This document shows, in pieces, positions 22,401-33,130 of a stretch of 64,000 nt of DNA. Under the pieces are notes generated by a model, which was given only the letters and a program-made list of their open reading frames with translations, did not search any database and was not told the DNA's origin. Position 1 is the first letter of the stretch. Every line of letters begins with the position of its first letter. Source of the stretch: Uranotaenia lowii (lineage: Eukaryota; Arthropoda; Insecta; Diptera; Culicidae); NCBI RefSeq assembly GCF_029784155.1, contig NC_073691.1:59285746-59349745 (forward strand). The letters are read 5' to 3'. The translations under genes were made by a program, and so were the position numbers.

Positions 22401-25400
22401 GTCAGAAAGGTTCACTATCTTACCGCAGAAAGGTTCACTATCTTACCGTAGTTGAGTTATCCCTACCTGTCACCTAACCTTACTCGATTCAAAAACTTTG
22501 AATTTATGATCGTTTTTACTCGAGATTAATATAGATTGACTAATAAAACATATTTCCCGTATTCAGAACAAAACATCTAGATAAGAAGCTATCTCTCAAT
22601 GCTGCAATTATAAAATTTCGCTTAACACAAATATTAATTGTACCAAATTTTTTGGAAAATTAAAAAATAAAATAGAGATACAATTATGAATTGCATGATC
22701 AATATCTTTTGTACTATCATTGATTTATCAAAACAACAGGATATAAACCATAATGCAAATGGCGATTCTGTTCTTTTAAAACCTCATTGCTAATTTTGAA
22801 CAACTTTTGAAAACAACCTTCCTTGATCTTTGGTTTGGTTAAAATAAATGTCAATTTTTAAAACCCCGATATTATTTTCCTGGACGAGAAGGTTCTTGTT
22901 TATCAAAATCATACCTTCGATCTTCTACATCCTTATTTGAATTTCAAACCTAATCGAGCTATAAATGGAACTACCAAAAAAGTAATAAAACAAGAGAGAA
23001 CTAGATTCAGATGGATTGGGTAATTAAAGATGTTTCCCAATGTGTGATTCCTTAGGAATTCAAAATAAATACGCGGCTGCTCTGTAATTATATTAACAAC
23101 TTGGATACCATAAAACAGAATTTTTAATTGTCTGCCCTCCAACTTTTGTATTAATTTTACGTTATACAAACAATAAAATAAATAGCATGATTGAATTAAT
23201 AATCGGACCATACTGATAATGACAATGCTATTCTTCTAAAATTTCGAACGCTTAACAACTTCTTAGAGCAAGTTTCCTCAATCTGTTTCGGATGAAATAA
23301 ATTACACTCCTATTTATAAATCTCCAATATTATTTTCCTGGACTATCATCTATCTTTTACTTCATTATTTCAATTTCACACCTAACCAAAAAACTGACAA
23401 ATCTATCAAAAAGTATTGAAACGAAAAGGAAATATTCTTGACAGGAAACTGGCTAAACAGCATCTTGATCCAATTAGCCTTTAGTTCTTGTAAAATGCTT
23501 GATTTAAGAATAAGCCTTCGAAATTCATAAACCGCAAATGCACACTTACTAGAGCATTGGGGAGAAGAATACTGTTACTTTACTTTGCCTAGTAGCACAT
23601 TGAACATTGAATACCTAACCATGTGTTAATCAATTGTTAACATCTTCATCCTCTAATTCTTGTACAATTAAATTGCCTTTCTAATTTTTGCAGTTATCAT
23701 TCATTTACAATACTGTCTATTCTAATCTAACTTGCGCATGGTGGAAAAGTGGAAATATCAACATTTAAACTGCTAATTGTGATATTTCCACTGCGCAATG
23801 CTGTTGTTGTCCAACGGAAGGGAGGGCAAGTGTTTCAACTCCCATTCACCTTATCAACATGGATCATCAAAGAAAAAGTATACGATATTGAAGCACCTTT
23901 TAATTTACTTTCTATGATCTCATATCGAATAAGGCTACGTGCAACCGCCCTTTCAGGTTTATGTTAGTATAGAGTCTGTTTCCAAACCGTCAACTTCCAT
24001 AAACACAGTAATGCACGCCGTCGCCGTGACCCATTACAGCCTAGGGTACGGATAATTCAAATTGGAAAAACTTAAAATTGAAAATTAAGAGTACTTAATT
24101 ATAACTGAATCAGATGTGAATAGCTTGGTGAGATACGTTTGAGTTATTATTTTGATATGCTCTCCGGATCGGGTGAGTTTATCCCGATCAGGAGGGAAAA
24201 ACAAAATTATTTCAAGATGAGATGTTTTGATACTAATATTTTTCTATCTAAATGAGTTATAATTCAGTACTCGTAGGATGTTAAAATATCTCAAATTATG
24301 TCAAGAAATCTATACGATCATAGCTAAATTATATCAGTTTTTATATGCTCTTATCAAGATTATATCTGGTTCAGATAGCATATTGGGCAGAGCAAATCCT
24401 ATCAAAATTATGAATTATCAAGATATGAATGCTTCGAGAAAAATTTCTAGTGGAATGTCAGTAACTCACACTTTTTGCTAAAATCAAGCTCCATTTATGG
24501 TATCCCAAAAGTTTGATTTTATCTTTTGAATCTGCTGAGCGAAACTTATTAAAGTACGGTTTGGGCCGTTGACTTCGATGTCCGTGTTTCATGGAAAGTT
24601 ATATGCACATCAAAATAAGATACGGTTATAATATATTATAAAAATTTTAAACAAATTCTTTATCGTTGAAAGTGAGTTCAATCCTATTCAAGAATGCCAA
24701 TCAAAATAAGACATAACCAAGATTCAAGAAAATAAGAGTCAAAATTATGAGAACTATATTCTAACTGAAAAAGATATAAATATCTCGTTGAGATATGTTT
24801 AAGTTCTTATTTTGATATGCTCTCCTGATCCGGATGCTCTATATGTATTGTTATTGCGAATTATGAACTGTATGATGGGAACCAGAAAACGAAAAAATAG
24901 CCAATATCAAAATAAGCTTAGCATAGCATAGCATTGGTCTGGGCTTTTTTCTATGGATTTACGTGACGGCGTGCGAGATTTTTTTTTAGTTTTGGTTGTC
25001 CTAAGACGGGGGCATATTGGGACAGATGTGTACACAAACTTGCTGAAAATGAGGAGCAAACTTGTTGAAATCTCAAAGCTTTCGGTTTATTTGAAAACCG
25101 CACAAAAGAAATATATTCAAAGAGTGGATTCTTATGAATCTCTAGATATATAAAATGTGGTCAAGTTTAGTTAACATTTGATAGAAACCACGAAAAGAAA
25201 GTCCCGTAATGCCATCAACACGAGGTGGAGTAGGAAAAAGTACAGAAAAATGTTGTTAGTTTCATTACAATATACTGAAGAACTGAGATTTTTGAGAAAC
25301 CAAGTATGTTCAATGAAAATAATAACCAAGAAAACGAAAAAAATATAGAAAATCGAACTCTTGTCCGGAACTCTTTTCATTCCGAATCAGCTCCAGGTAA

Positions 25401-28400
25401 TCTGCTAAAATATTTTGACTAAATTTTTTCAATTTTGAAAACAAGAACACCGGTCAAACATATCTGAAATAGATTTGAACGGATATTTTGAGAACAGCTT
25501 ATGAAGGTCAAGGCAAAAAAATCACATTTTCTAAGGTGCAAAGAATTCGATAATTGTTTTCATAATGTAATAATTTTTTAATCTGCTTTTGTTACACTAG
25601 ATTACAGCAACTGAGGAAACTGAAAATCACTTTTAATGTGAAATCGGGCGCTGAATCTAAAAATGAAACTCAAAAAAAAAAACTCAGTAGAACAGTTTTT
25701 TAGTTATGCTTTTAATATCAGTTTTTGGAAAAATAAAAAAGGTACTTGTACTCAAATTCATATATCTCTGATTGGATAACATTAATTTGAAATCTCTTTT
25801 TTGTACATTAAAGGTTAATCAATTTGCTATCGATCATCTGAACTTTTTTTTGCGTATTATCAACAGTATTGTTAATATTAGTGACTGAAAGATAAAAAAA
25901 AATTAAAAGAACGCATTTTTAAGAGAAAATTTTGTTCCAGAGAAAGTTTTAGACTCAAAGGTAACATTATTAAAAATCTGATTTTTTTTGTACTTAAATA
26001 TGAAATCAAAACAATGATTTCAAGTGGTTATTTATCACAATCGATTAAAATTGAAAAAGTTATGGTTACTTTACCATAGCAGTAATTTTCGCATTTTTGA
26101 CTGAATTGGCGGTTCGGGTTTACTTAATTAACATAGGAAGAATTAAACATGTTAAATCTCACTAGCTTCAAGTCAAAATTAATTATAAGCTTACCAGAAG
26201 GCCACATTCCAAATTTCAGATCGATCTGAAACTGGGAAGAGGTGTTGCTTGAGTCTCAAACGTGAATAAGATACTGAGGTATGTTGCTCGGGATTTACAA
26301 AAAATACCGGTTTTACATTATTATTTTTTTTCTTTACTGGCTGATTGCTTTTAATGAATAATTTGTTTAAAGCCTAAACTCAGAAAAATATTGAACTCGA
26401 AAACTACAACCCGATTGAACTTATTGCTTATGCTTATGATACCTACACATCATAAGCATAAGACTATCTTGTCAGCATCCCGGAAAATACATTTACTATT
26501 CATCTTATCAAGGATGGGCCCACTGTGCAGTATTGGACGCAGAGACGACTGGAACCAGCGGAGGAAGAAACGTGGACAACAGTATCATACGTTTCCTGAA
26601 GACTGCAACCAGATTGGACTTAAAACAAAAAAATTATCGTGGTTCAGAAAATTTATTTCGACCGAAATTTGTCGTCTAATACGCAATGAGTACTTTTTAC
26701 GCATTGCTTTTTATACGAGAATTTTCGACTAAAATACAATCTTTGAACCGAAATGACAATTTTGTTTCAGTTCCAATCGTGTTACAGTCTTGGAGTAAAA
26801 TATTTGTCTTATTCTAGGCTTTAAGAAATATATTCATAAAAAGCAATCGGCTTTTGAAGAAAAAAATTATTAATGAAATACCGGTATTTTTATTCCTCCC
26901 GATCAAAATAACTTAATATTCTATCCACGTTTGAGACTTAAGAAACCCCTTTCCATGGTTAGATCTTTCTGAAATTTGGCATGTGACCTTCTGGTAAGCT
27001 TATAATTAATTTTGACTTGGAGCGAATGAGATTTACTATGTTTTATTCTTCCTATGATAAGTACACCGCGGTTAGATAAATTATTCAAAAATGCGAAAAT
27101 TACTGTTATGGTGAAGTAACCATAAACTCTTCAATATTCAACCGATTGTGATAAATAACCCCGTGAAATCATTGTTTTGAATTGATATTTAAGTACAGAA
27201 GAAAAGTTTTCAAATGTTACCTTTGAGCCTTAAACTTTCGACAAGATTCAATAAATATCATTACTAAATTTATGTTATCTTTTTTGTCGAATTCTGTGAT
27301 AGAAAGACCAAACGAAAAAATATGTAACATGTTATTCCAAATTCCATCCAAATAACCCTCTTGTAATAAAATGATATTATAGTAAACAGACGAAACACGT
27401 CTGTGGTTTGAATGTATCTTTATGCCATTGAAATATAATTTATTTGTATAATTACTGCGATACCGTCAACTGGGGCATCATGCAATTAAATATTGGTTTC
27501 ACCAGTAATTTTTCTACGTATACAAACATGCGATTTTCACCCTACTAAGAAAAAGTGCAAAAAACTTGGATTTTAATGAAGAATCAAATGAAAACGTTTG
27601 AATTTTTTTTTATATATATTTGTAACGCAAAAAGCACCAATTGCAGTGATTTTTGGTATTGTCCGATTTAAATATGAGGTCTTCAGGACCAAAGGGATGC
27701 AATTCCAAAATTTTGAGTTAAGTATACCCAACGATTTTTCATGTTTCAGTGTACGTCTGGGGCAAAATATTTTTTAATTTTTTTTAACACTTTTCCGATT
27801 AAAATAAAACTGCTCGAATTCGAAAAATGTAAGCAAGCTCGAGCATAGTTTCAACTTATTAACGAGCACTTTCACAACTTATCATAAAGGAACTTGCACT
27901 CCTCTGATCCCTAGCGCCTCATTTTACATTTTTTCAGTCAAAAATGATTTTAAAGAAAGAGCATAAGGGTGCTGCATTAGACTGAGTCGATTTGGGGTCA
28001 TTTTTGAATTTCTCAAACCCTGGGGTCTTAAAAGCTTCGTTTTGGTCCAAAACTCATCCATGATTTTTTGCAGAATTTTTAAGTTACGTTTACATGAATA
28101 AATTTGAACTTTTAGGTTTGTATGGGTAAATTGAATATTTTGTACTGAAAAATCAACATCATTTTTGTTTCTTCTGTGGAACAGAGCCTGCTAATGTTTT
28201 TGTGCCAATTTATAAATTTCTTACAGAAAATTTTCCGCTTAACAACTTTGTCAAACATCATAACTTCATATCTTTTTAGACAAAAAAAGTTATTAGCTCT
28301 TTAACAGATGTATGTCTTTTTGGATTGATAAACCATAAATTCAATTGACACCACTGATTGTGCCCCACGAAGTATGACATGAAAAGTGGTCTTGCAATAC

Positions 28401-30161
28401 TTCGCTAGGCACCCAGCAGTGGTGTCAATTGAATTTCATTTTGAAGATAAACAGTAACTGAAGAATTTCAGCTTGTTTCATGGATATTTTGTTCATCACA
28501 TCTTGAAATATTTCTGTTTGAATATGAAAATGCGCAGAGTTTGGGACTGCGCAGAATTAGGGCCGGTCACGGTATATCAAGTGAATAAATCCGGGTAAAA
28601 TCCTCGCTTAGAAAAGAACTTCACTTTGTAGCTGTTTAGCATGATTTAATCCAATTTAGCATATGGTCACGTGAGAATTTTTCAATGATGTTATAGTATT
28701 TTCTTAGAAAACGATTATGAGTTGAAATTTAAGCGTGAAAATAGTATCCATGGTTTGCACTTAAATAAAACTCTGATGTTTTCCACTATAAATTTTGTTT
28801 AAACTGAAAAAAAAACAACTGAGCTTCTGTAAAATATGAAAGAGTTCCTATAAAATGCTTCAAAAAGCATTGTCGAATGTACAAATGCACACGTTGTTCG
28901 GTGTTTCAGTTTAAAGAAAAAAAAATCTCGTCTTTTCTGATTACCTATAGATATGTTAAGGTTGCCAAATTGCCCGGTTTAATCTGAGTTTGCTCGGATT
29001 TTTATTAAAAATTTGGAAGCAGTCTTTTATTTGGCAAATCAAATTGCCTGGAATTTTGGTAGTCAGTTGAAATATTATGCCCGGATTTTGCCAGGTTTTT
29101 ATATAAATTTATTCGGATTCGTCCGGCCTGGAAACGTGCTGAAAACATTCTGGCAACCTTGTCATAGTTCAAGCACATCAAATCTGAAACTTTCAATACT
29201 TTACGCAGTATCATAAAAAAATGTGTAAAATCGGGAATTTCTACGAAACCGCCAATCTATGATCATACGTAAATTCATTCCAGTTACTCATTTTCAAGCT
29301 CCGCGATTACAATAAAAACTGTAAAAGTAATACAATACTCACATAATGCAGATCCCAATCTCTCGCAACTTCCACCGGAATGGCTCGGATTTCCTTCGGT
29401 TCCACGTACAGCGCCTTGGCCGAATCTCCTTCCACCCCAATCGAAAACAGCTCCTTGATAATGTCCTTGGTGATGTTCGACTTTTCCGCCCCCAGGGTAT
29501 TCAGCCACTCGGCAAAGTCCTGCGCCCCGAGATCGATCAACTCCTCGACCTGCTCGAAAAGTGGCTTCTCCAGCAGCTTCTTGTCCGATTTGTACAGCTT
29601 CGTCTGCCACTGGATGCGCTCCTTGCGAGGTTTCTTCAGGAATCCCTCCATCCAGTTGACGTGTTTCAGTTTGAGTTCCCGTGGCTTGGATTTGGGGTCA
29701 ATTTTCAGCTCGAATTTAGATTCCCGCTCTTCGTCCTCATCTTCTTCGCCCATTTCCGGCGTCAGGCTGTCCGAATCTTTTGCTTCGGTGTCCCGGAAGT
29801 TTTCCTATGGTAAAAATAATATTTTGATGTTTCTAGCTTCTCTGTTTGGTTGATCAACTTACTTTGAGACGTCCCTCCAGAATGTGTTCGAATTCTCGAT
29901 CATCGTAGGGATGAAGTTTAACGATATCGGCCACATGACGATACAATCGCCTTGGAACCACGTGAGTCAGATCCGGATCAATGGGTAGATGATGTTTCTG
30001 GAAGGAAAAAAAATTGCATTGACCTGAATAAATCTTTCAACAATCGGTGATACCTTTCTAAAGTTGTCCTCAAATTGGCGCAGGAATGTACGCATATGTT
30101 CTTTGATAGCTGGATCACTAAATTCATACTTGGAATGATGGATCTTATGTTTGTTGGACAT
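19498..30161 (-). CDS. Unrecognised four-exon gene, about 356-residue charged protein
   Basis: Exons on the minus strand are 30161-30054 (36 codons from ATG, donor GTATCA), 29997-29863 (45 codons, acceptor TTCCAG, donor GTAAGT), 29804-29343 (154 codons, acceptor CATAG, donor GTGAGT) and 19863-19498 (121 codons to TGA, acceptor CACCAG). All three junctions are phase 0, so the frame stays open. The protein is rich in Lys, Arg, Glu and Asp, with no signal peptide or membrane helix. Exon 2 has a basic segment (VVPRRLYRHVADIVKLHPYD), exon 3 a very acidic run (EEDEDEERE). The ending HRPKYLVEQGMFKP looks conserved, but I do not recognise the family and give no function. Intron 3 (19864-29342) is 9.5 kb and full of transposons. 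Confidence 0.85.
19864..20671. other. Intron 3, 3' part
   Basis: A+T-rich intronic DNA beyond the last exon's acceptor. It contains a short GTTTG repeat (19915-19945) and nothing else I can name. Confidence 0.5.
20672..21065 (-). mobile_element. GATCAGGAG MITE, copy 1 (inverted, partial)
   Basis: It begins CCCGATCAGGAGAGCATATC and is the inverse complement of the right half of copies 2 and 3: CAACGGCCCAAACCGT near 20936 against ACGGTTTGGGCCGTTG near 21931 and 24558. It ends at CATTCCACTAGAA and fuses directly to the left end of copy 2, giving a head-to-head pair. Confidence 0.8.
21281..21762. mobile_element. G+C-richer insert in MITE copy 2
   Basis: About 480 bp of distinctly less A+T-rich DNA breaks the MITE between AGATAGCATAGTAGG and CCTATCAATAATATA. 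It contains TGTTGAAACGAACG near its left side and CCCGTTGCA near its right, so it could be a solo LTR with TG...CA ends, but no target duplication is clear. No recognisable protein is encoded. Confidence 0.45.
22730..23400. repeat. Diverged tandem duplication within the retroposon-like insert
   Basis: Blocks near 22740-22990 and 23200-23440 share AATATTATTTTCCTGGAC or GATATTATTTTCCTGGAC followed by CATC/CTTC-rich text, and a similar lead-in (CTATTCTTCTAAAA, CTGTTCTTTTAAAA). The offset is about 465 bp. This is an old duplication in the insert. Confidence 0.45.
23741..23799. other. Small perfect hairpin in the insert
   Basis: AGTGGAAATATCA (23748-23760) pairs with TGATATTTCCACT (23780-23792) across a 19-base loop. 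The stem is prolonged by TTGCGCA and GCGCAA after an asymmetric bulge. It has the size of a microRNA precursor, but expression is unknown. Confidence 0.45.
24183..24833 (+). mobile_element. GATCAGGAG MITE, copy 3 (complete, about 651 bp)
   Basis: It runs from CCCGATCAGGAGGGAAAAAC to GATATGCTCTCCTGATCCGG. The two ends are imperfect inverted repeats built on CCGATCAGGAG. It lies nine bases from the end of copy 2, in the same orientation, and has no coding frame. Confidence 0.8.
24834..25689. other. Intron 3, unique stretch
   Basis: No gene or RNA found. A short AGCATAGCAT repeat lies near 24925. The frames here show no recognisable domain. Confidence 0.45.
25690..27260. mobile_element. Palindromic element of a second family, intronic
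   Basis: The left arm (best at 25930-26330) and right arm (26870-27260) are inverse complements of roughly 80% identity: AATTAATTATAAGCTTACCA at 26178 and its complement near 26993; CAGTAATTTTCGCATTTTTG near 26083 and CAAAAATGCGAAAATTACTG near 27087. The turn lies near 26700. A single-arm relative is found at 34700-35400. A 180-bp block at 26421-26598 interrupts the left half. No coding frame. Confidence 0.75.
26421..26598. mobile_element. Small insert with a perfect hairpin
   Basis: It is flanked by similar text (CTACAACCCGATTGAACTTA and CTGCAACCAGATTGGACTTA, three mismatches), which may be an aged target duplication. It begins with a perfect stem, CTTATGCTTATGAT (26427-26440) with ATCATAAGCATAAG (26449-26462), loop of 8. 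The interior is G+C-richer. SINE-like origin is possible but unproven. Confidence 0.4.
27463..28572. mobile_element. TA-flanked MITE, about 1.1 kb
   Basis: The left end CCGTCAACTGGGGCATCATGC is matched loosely by the inverse of the right end (GCAGAATTAGGGCCGGTCACGG), with TA on both outer sides (27461-27462, 28573-28574). Similarity between the ends is moderate. Part of the interior (about 27960-28105) recurs at 50870-50970. Confidence 0.5.
28337..28436. other. 100-base near-perfect hairpin
   Basis: AAATTCAATTGACACCACTG (28337-28356) pairs perfectly with 28417-28436. The stem resumes further in with GTGCC/GGCAC and CGAAGTAT/ATACTTCG, leaving a loop of about 21 bases. Total stem is close to 40 bp with small bulges, the shape of a microRNA precursor or a tiny palindromic MITE. 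It lies in the intron of the minus-strand gene. Confidence 0.55.
28959..29160. mobile_element. AAGGTTGCCA MITE, copy 1
   Basis: The terminal inverted repeats AAGGTTGCCA and TGGCAACCTT bound about 200 bp containing TTGCCCGGTTT and CCGGCCTGG. A longer relative lies at 61191-61533. It sits 183 bp from the exon 3 donor inside intron 3. Confidence 0.65.
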
Positions 30162-30639
30162 ATTTTTTTATCAAATTATTCCGAAAGCAAACTGGTTCTT
30201 TACTCTTCGTCGTATTGTTGAAAAAATTGTGACCTGTTTGTTTAGTAGAACGTCAACAACTGGTTTGTTGCCATTGGAGATCAAATTTGAAAATTGACAT
30301 GCGCTCTTTCATCAGATTCACCTGTTGAACTTGTGTTAAGTTTCGAATTCAACTGTTGAGAACTAAGTAGTTCTTTCCAGAATTTTAAGAGTTTATAAAA
30401 AAAGAGAAATATTCACTTTTTTACATATAAAAAAAAAACAATTTTACCCTTTTTTGGTGTTCCGACTTCAACAGATCAAACATGCTGCTAAATTTCCGTC
30501 CGTTGTTAAAAATGCATGTAAACTCCAGAATTCATCCCGCTGTTCGTGATGTACATTGCTCAGCATTTACCCATTCAGTAAACAGTAACATTTTACTCGA
30601 AACTAGCTCCTAGTCATGCACATAAAAGATTCAACAAAT
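30162..30639. other. 5' flank of the minus-strand gene
   Basis: This should hold its promoter. No clear TATA box or initiator can be singled out by eye. Confidence 0.35.
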
Positions 30640-30955
30640 CTGATGATGGGTGATTGTTAAATTGGGGGATGCTACTCTCCCGGATCGCTTTTCCAGCTCT
30701 CTCGCCTCAAAAACCACGTTGGTTTTTCCCCTCCACGAGAGAAACTGGCGTAGGGAGGAGAGCATGTATTTTAAGGGAGAGTGTGTTTTCCATTTCCCGA
30801 AGATTTTCCTTCCTCTCCATTTCAGAAATGCCGAACGGTAAGCGGAATCAGTTGTCGAACGTCTTTGGCTGGAGAAACACGTGCTACTGTTAGAGAGTTC
30901 AGATTCCAATGATGTTTCGTATGACTTTCGTTCGAATCTGAAATGAAATGACAAA
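30640..30955. other. G+C-richer island upstream of the minus-strand gene
   Basis: About 300 bp stands out from A+T-rich surroundings. It contains CTCTCCCGGATCGC and several CTCTC/GAGAG words, so partial self-complementarity is possible. Both strands have frames of 60-107 codons without recognisable domains. It may be a regulatory or exonic segment, or a small unrecognised repeat. Confidence 0.3.
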
Positions 30956-33130
30956 ACAGTGCAGCGTGAGAAAACGACAAAAATGTGCTTTAAATTTTAT
31001 TAATTCTTCTCTTAAAGAATCTCAAAGAAAATACAACATTAGTTTCGAAAAATTACTACAGTGTTGCAACGGCTATTTCCGAATTCTTTAACGATTTTTC
31101 ATTTTTGGGAAAATGACACAAACTTAAAAAATAATAAATTTATCTAATAAAATACATCAAAATTTTCAAAACAAATCAGAATGAATGTTTCAATTCAATG
31201 CTATTCCCGAAAAAAAAGTTCTATATTCTGAACTAGCAATTTTCTTGAAAATAAATTCTTAGCAATCAAGTTTTAAAATTTAAATCCAAGATTTCTGAAA
31301 CATCAGAAAAAAATGAAAATCAAAATTTCGAACAATGCTTGGGGCACAAAAATTAAAAAACAGATTTAAAAAAAAAAATGAATTCAGAAACAAATGTCAC
31401 ATCAGAATAAAAATCGACCATGAATAAATATTGTTATAAAATAACTAATGATTTTTATCCACTTTTCAATTTGCTTTACATTTTTGTCATTATTCTCAGT
31501 GAAAGGATTGATTAAAAAATTTCACTGTGTCTTGAATTTGAAAAAAAGTTATCACGATTTAAATTTTGGATTCTCGATAAGGAAAAAAAACTATTTTGAA
31601 CTTTGGAAAAAAAATTCAATAGTTGAGAATTGAATATTTTTTTGGAAAAAGAAGAAAATATTTAATTTCATTTCAAGACTGCCAGTGGTCGAAGTCAAAG
31701 AAAATACCCTTTTTTCTATGATAAATTCTTCCAGTTATTCAAATTAGAAGCTCAAAAAAAGTTCTGAAGTTCGAAATTATATCCTTATATATTTATTTTA
31801 CATTATGTTCAATTAAAATCACAAAAAAACATATTGAGAAATTATTAATAAGAAATTGACAAAAAAAATAATTCCAAGTTTTGGTGTAGATAGCACAAAG
31901 TTTATTTAAATTTGGTTATTTCTAGGCAATAAAATTTAACATATAAGTTGCTAATTTAAAAAATTTTTGAATCTTCTAAAGAAAAATTCAAAATCATGTT
32001 GGATTAAAAAAAATTTCATTAAAATTAAAAAAAAAAAGTTTATAAATTTTAAATCGAAGGATTAAAAGTTTAAAATTTCATGTTTTGAATACTTTGTCGA
32101 TTTCAATTGGAATATTGGGTCCAGGAAAGAACAGAAGGTGGAAACTATATTTTGTTATTTAAAATTTAGTTCCAAATGCTTTAAAGAAAATTATGTTCTC
32201 AGAACACAAAAATTTAGAAATAAAGAATCAAAAACAAACTTATAAAAATATTTTATTTTATTTAAATACTTTTTCATTAAAATTCGGTAAATGTATTTAA
32301 AAATTAAAACAACCTAACCATTTTAAAAGTTTGTTTATAGAATGTAATTGTTAACTCAAAGGAACATCACCTTGTCTATCACCTTGCGTTTTGAAGATAT
32401 GAAGTTAATAAACTATAACATATATCAGTTTTAGGCGAAATCAATACTTGATAACTGATGAAACAACAAATCTACCTTAAAAAAAGATCAGGTTCCGAAC
32501 TTGTTTATTATTTGTTTAATTCAATTAAGAAATAATATTTGAGGTTGATGAATCATGTTCTTAAAAGGGTTAATTCTCGAGTTTTTTAAAAATAAGAAAG
32601 ATATCATTACAAGTATTTCTGGTATTACTAAATAAACTTTTGACAAAAAAAAAAACATTGTTCAAAATTACCATCAAACCTGCAAAACGATTAGTTTCAT
32701 GCTTTAAAAGTATTTGAAAATCAATTCGATTTAAAACTTCATTCATCGCTTATTAATGTGTTGTTGAGCATCTGGAAGAACAAGAAACTCAAAATAAAAT
32801 TGATATTGAAATGGGTTACTTGAAATATATATCATATAGCACAATGTTTAATAAATCAAAATTTTGAGTAACAAAGTAAAGGATTCTTGGATTTAGATTG
32901 TGTATTGCTAATTCTGATTACCAACATGATTCATGATCATGAGTCATTCTAAAGACGTTAAAACATTCAAATGGTATTTGTTTAAATTACTTTGGTTATG
33001 TTATAGCGAAAACTATGAGGTAATGTAATGTAAATGAGGTAATGTAAAACCGAAGTTGCCAATATAGAATGTTGCCAAAAACGAACGGGGTCTATTACAT
33101 TAAAAGGAATAAAAAATCAACAGAAAGAAA
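30956..33130. other. A+T-rich intergenic DNA, nothing recognised
   Basis: Very low G+C with poly-A and poly-T runs. No coding frame worth reporting. Confidence 0.5.

Larger units (their letters stand above)
22114..24051 (-). mobile_element. 1.9-kb retroposon-like insert with poly(A) and long target duplication
   Basis: A 28-bp segment, ATAATTCAGATTGGAAAAAC and following (22086-22113), is repeated with one mismatch at 24052-24079. Between them lies foreign DNA whose left end is a run of 12 T, that is, a poly(A) tail on the minus strand. This is the signature of LINE-driven retroposition. The 3' part (22124-22500) is G+C-richer and has a two-copy AAAGGTTCACTATCTTACCG repeat. I see no open frame of note, so it is either a dead LINE or SINE composite or a retroposed non-coding RNA. 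Confidence 0.65.
21066..24173 (+). mobile_element. GATCAGGAG MITE, copy 2 (with two nested inserts)
   Basis: It starts GGATCAGGAGGGAAAAAC and ends TTGATATGCTCTCCGGATCG. Comparison with the uninterrupted copy 3 shows extra DNA at about 21281-21762 and 22114-24051. Removing both leaves about 690 bp, close to copy 3 (about 651 bp). Confidence 0.78.

Noticed and set aside
29346..29853. Plus-strand genes of about 155 codons
   Set aside because: They are antisense to exon 3 of the spliced minus-strand gene, which has splice sites and phase consistency.
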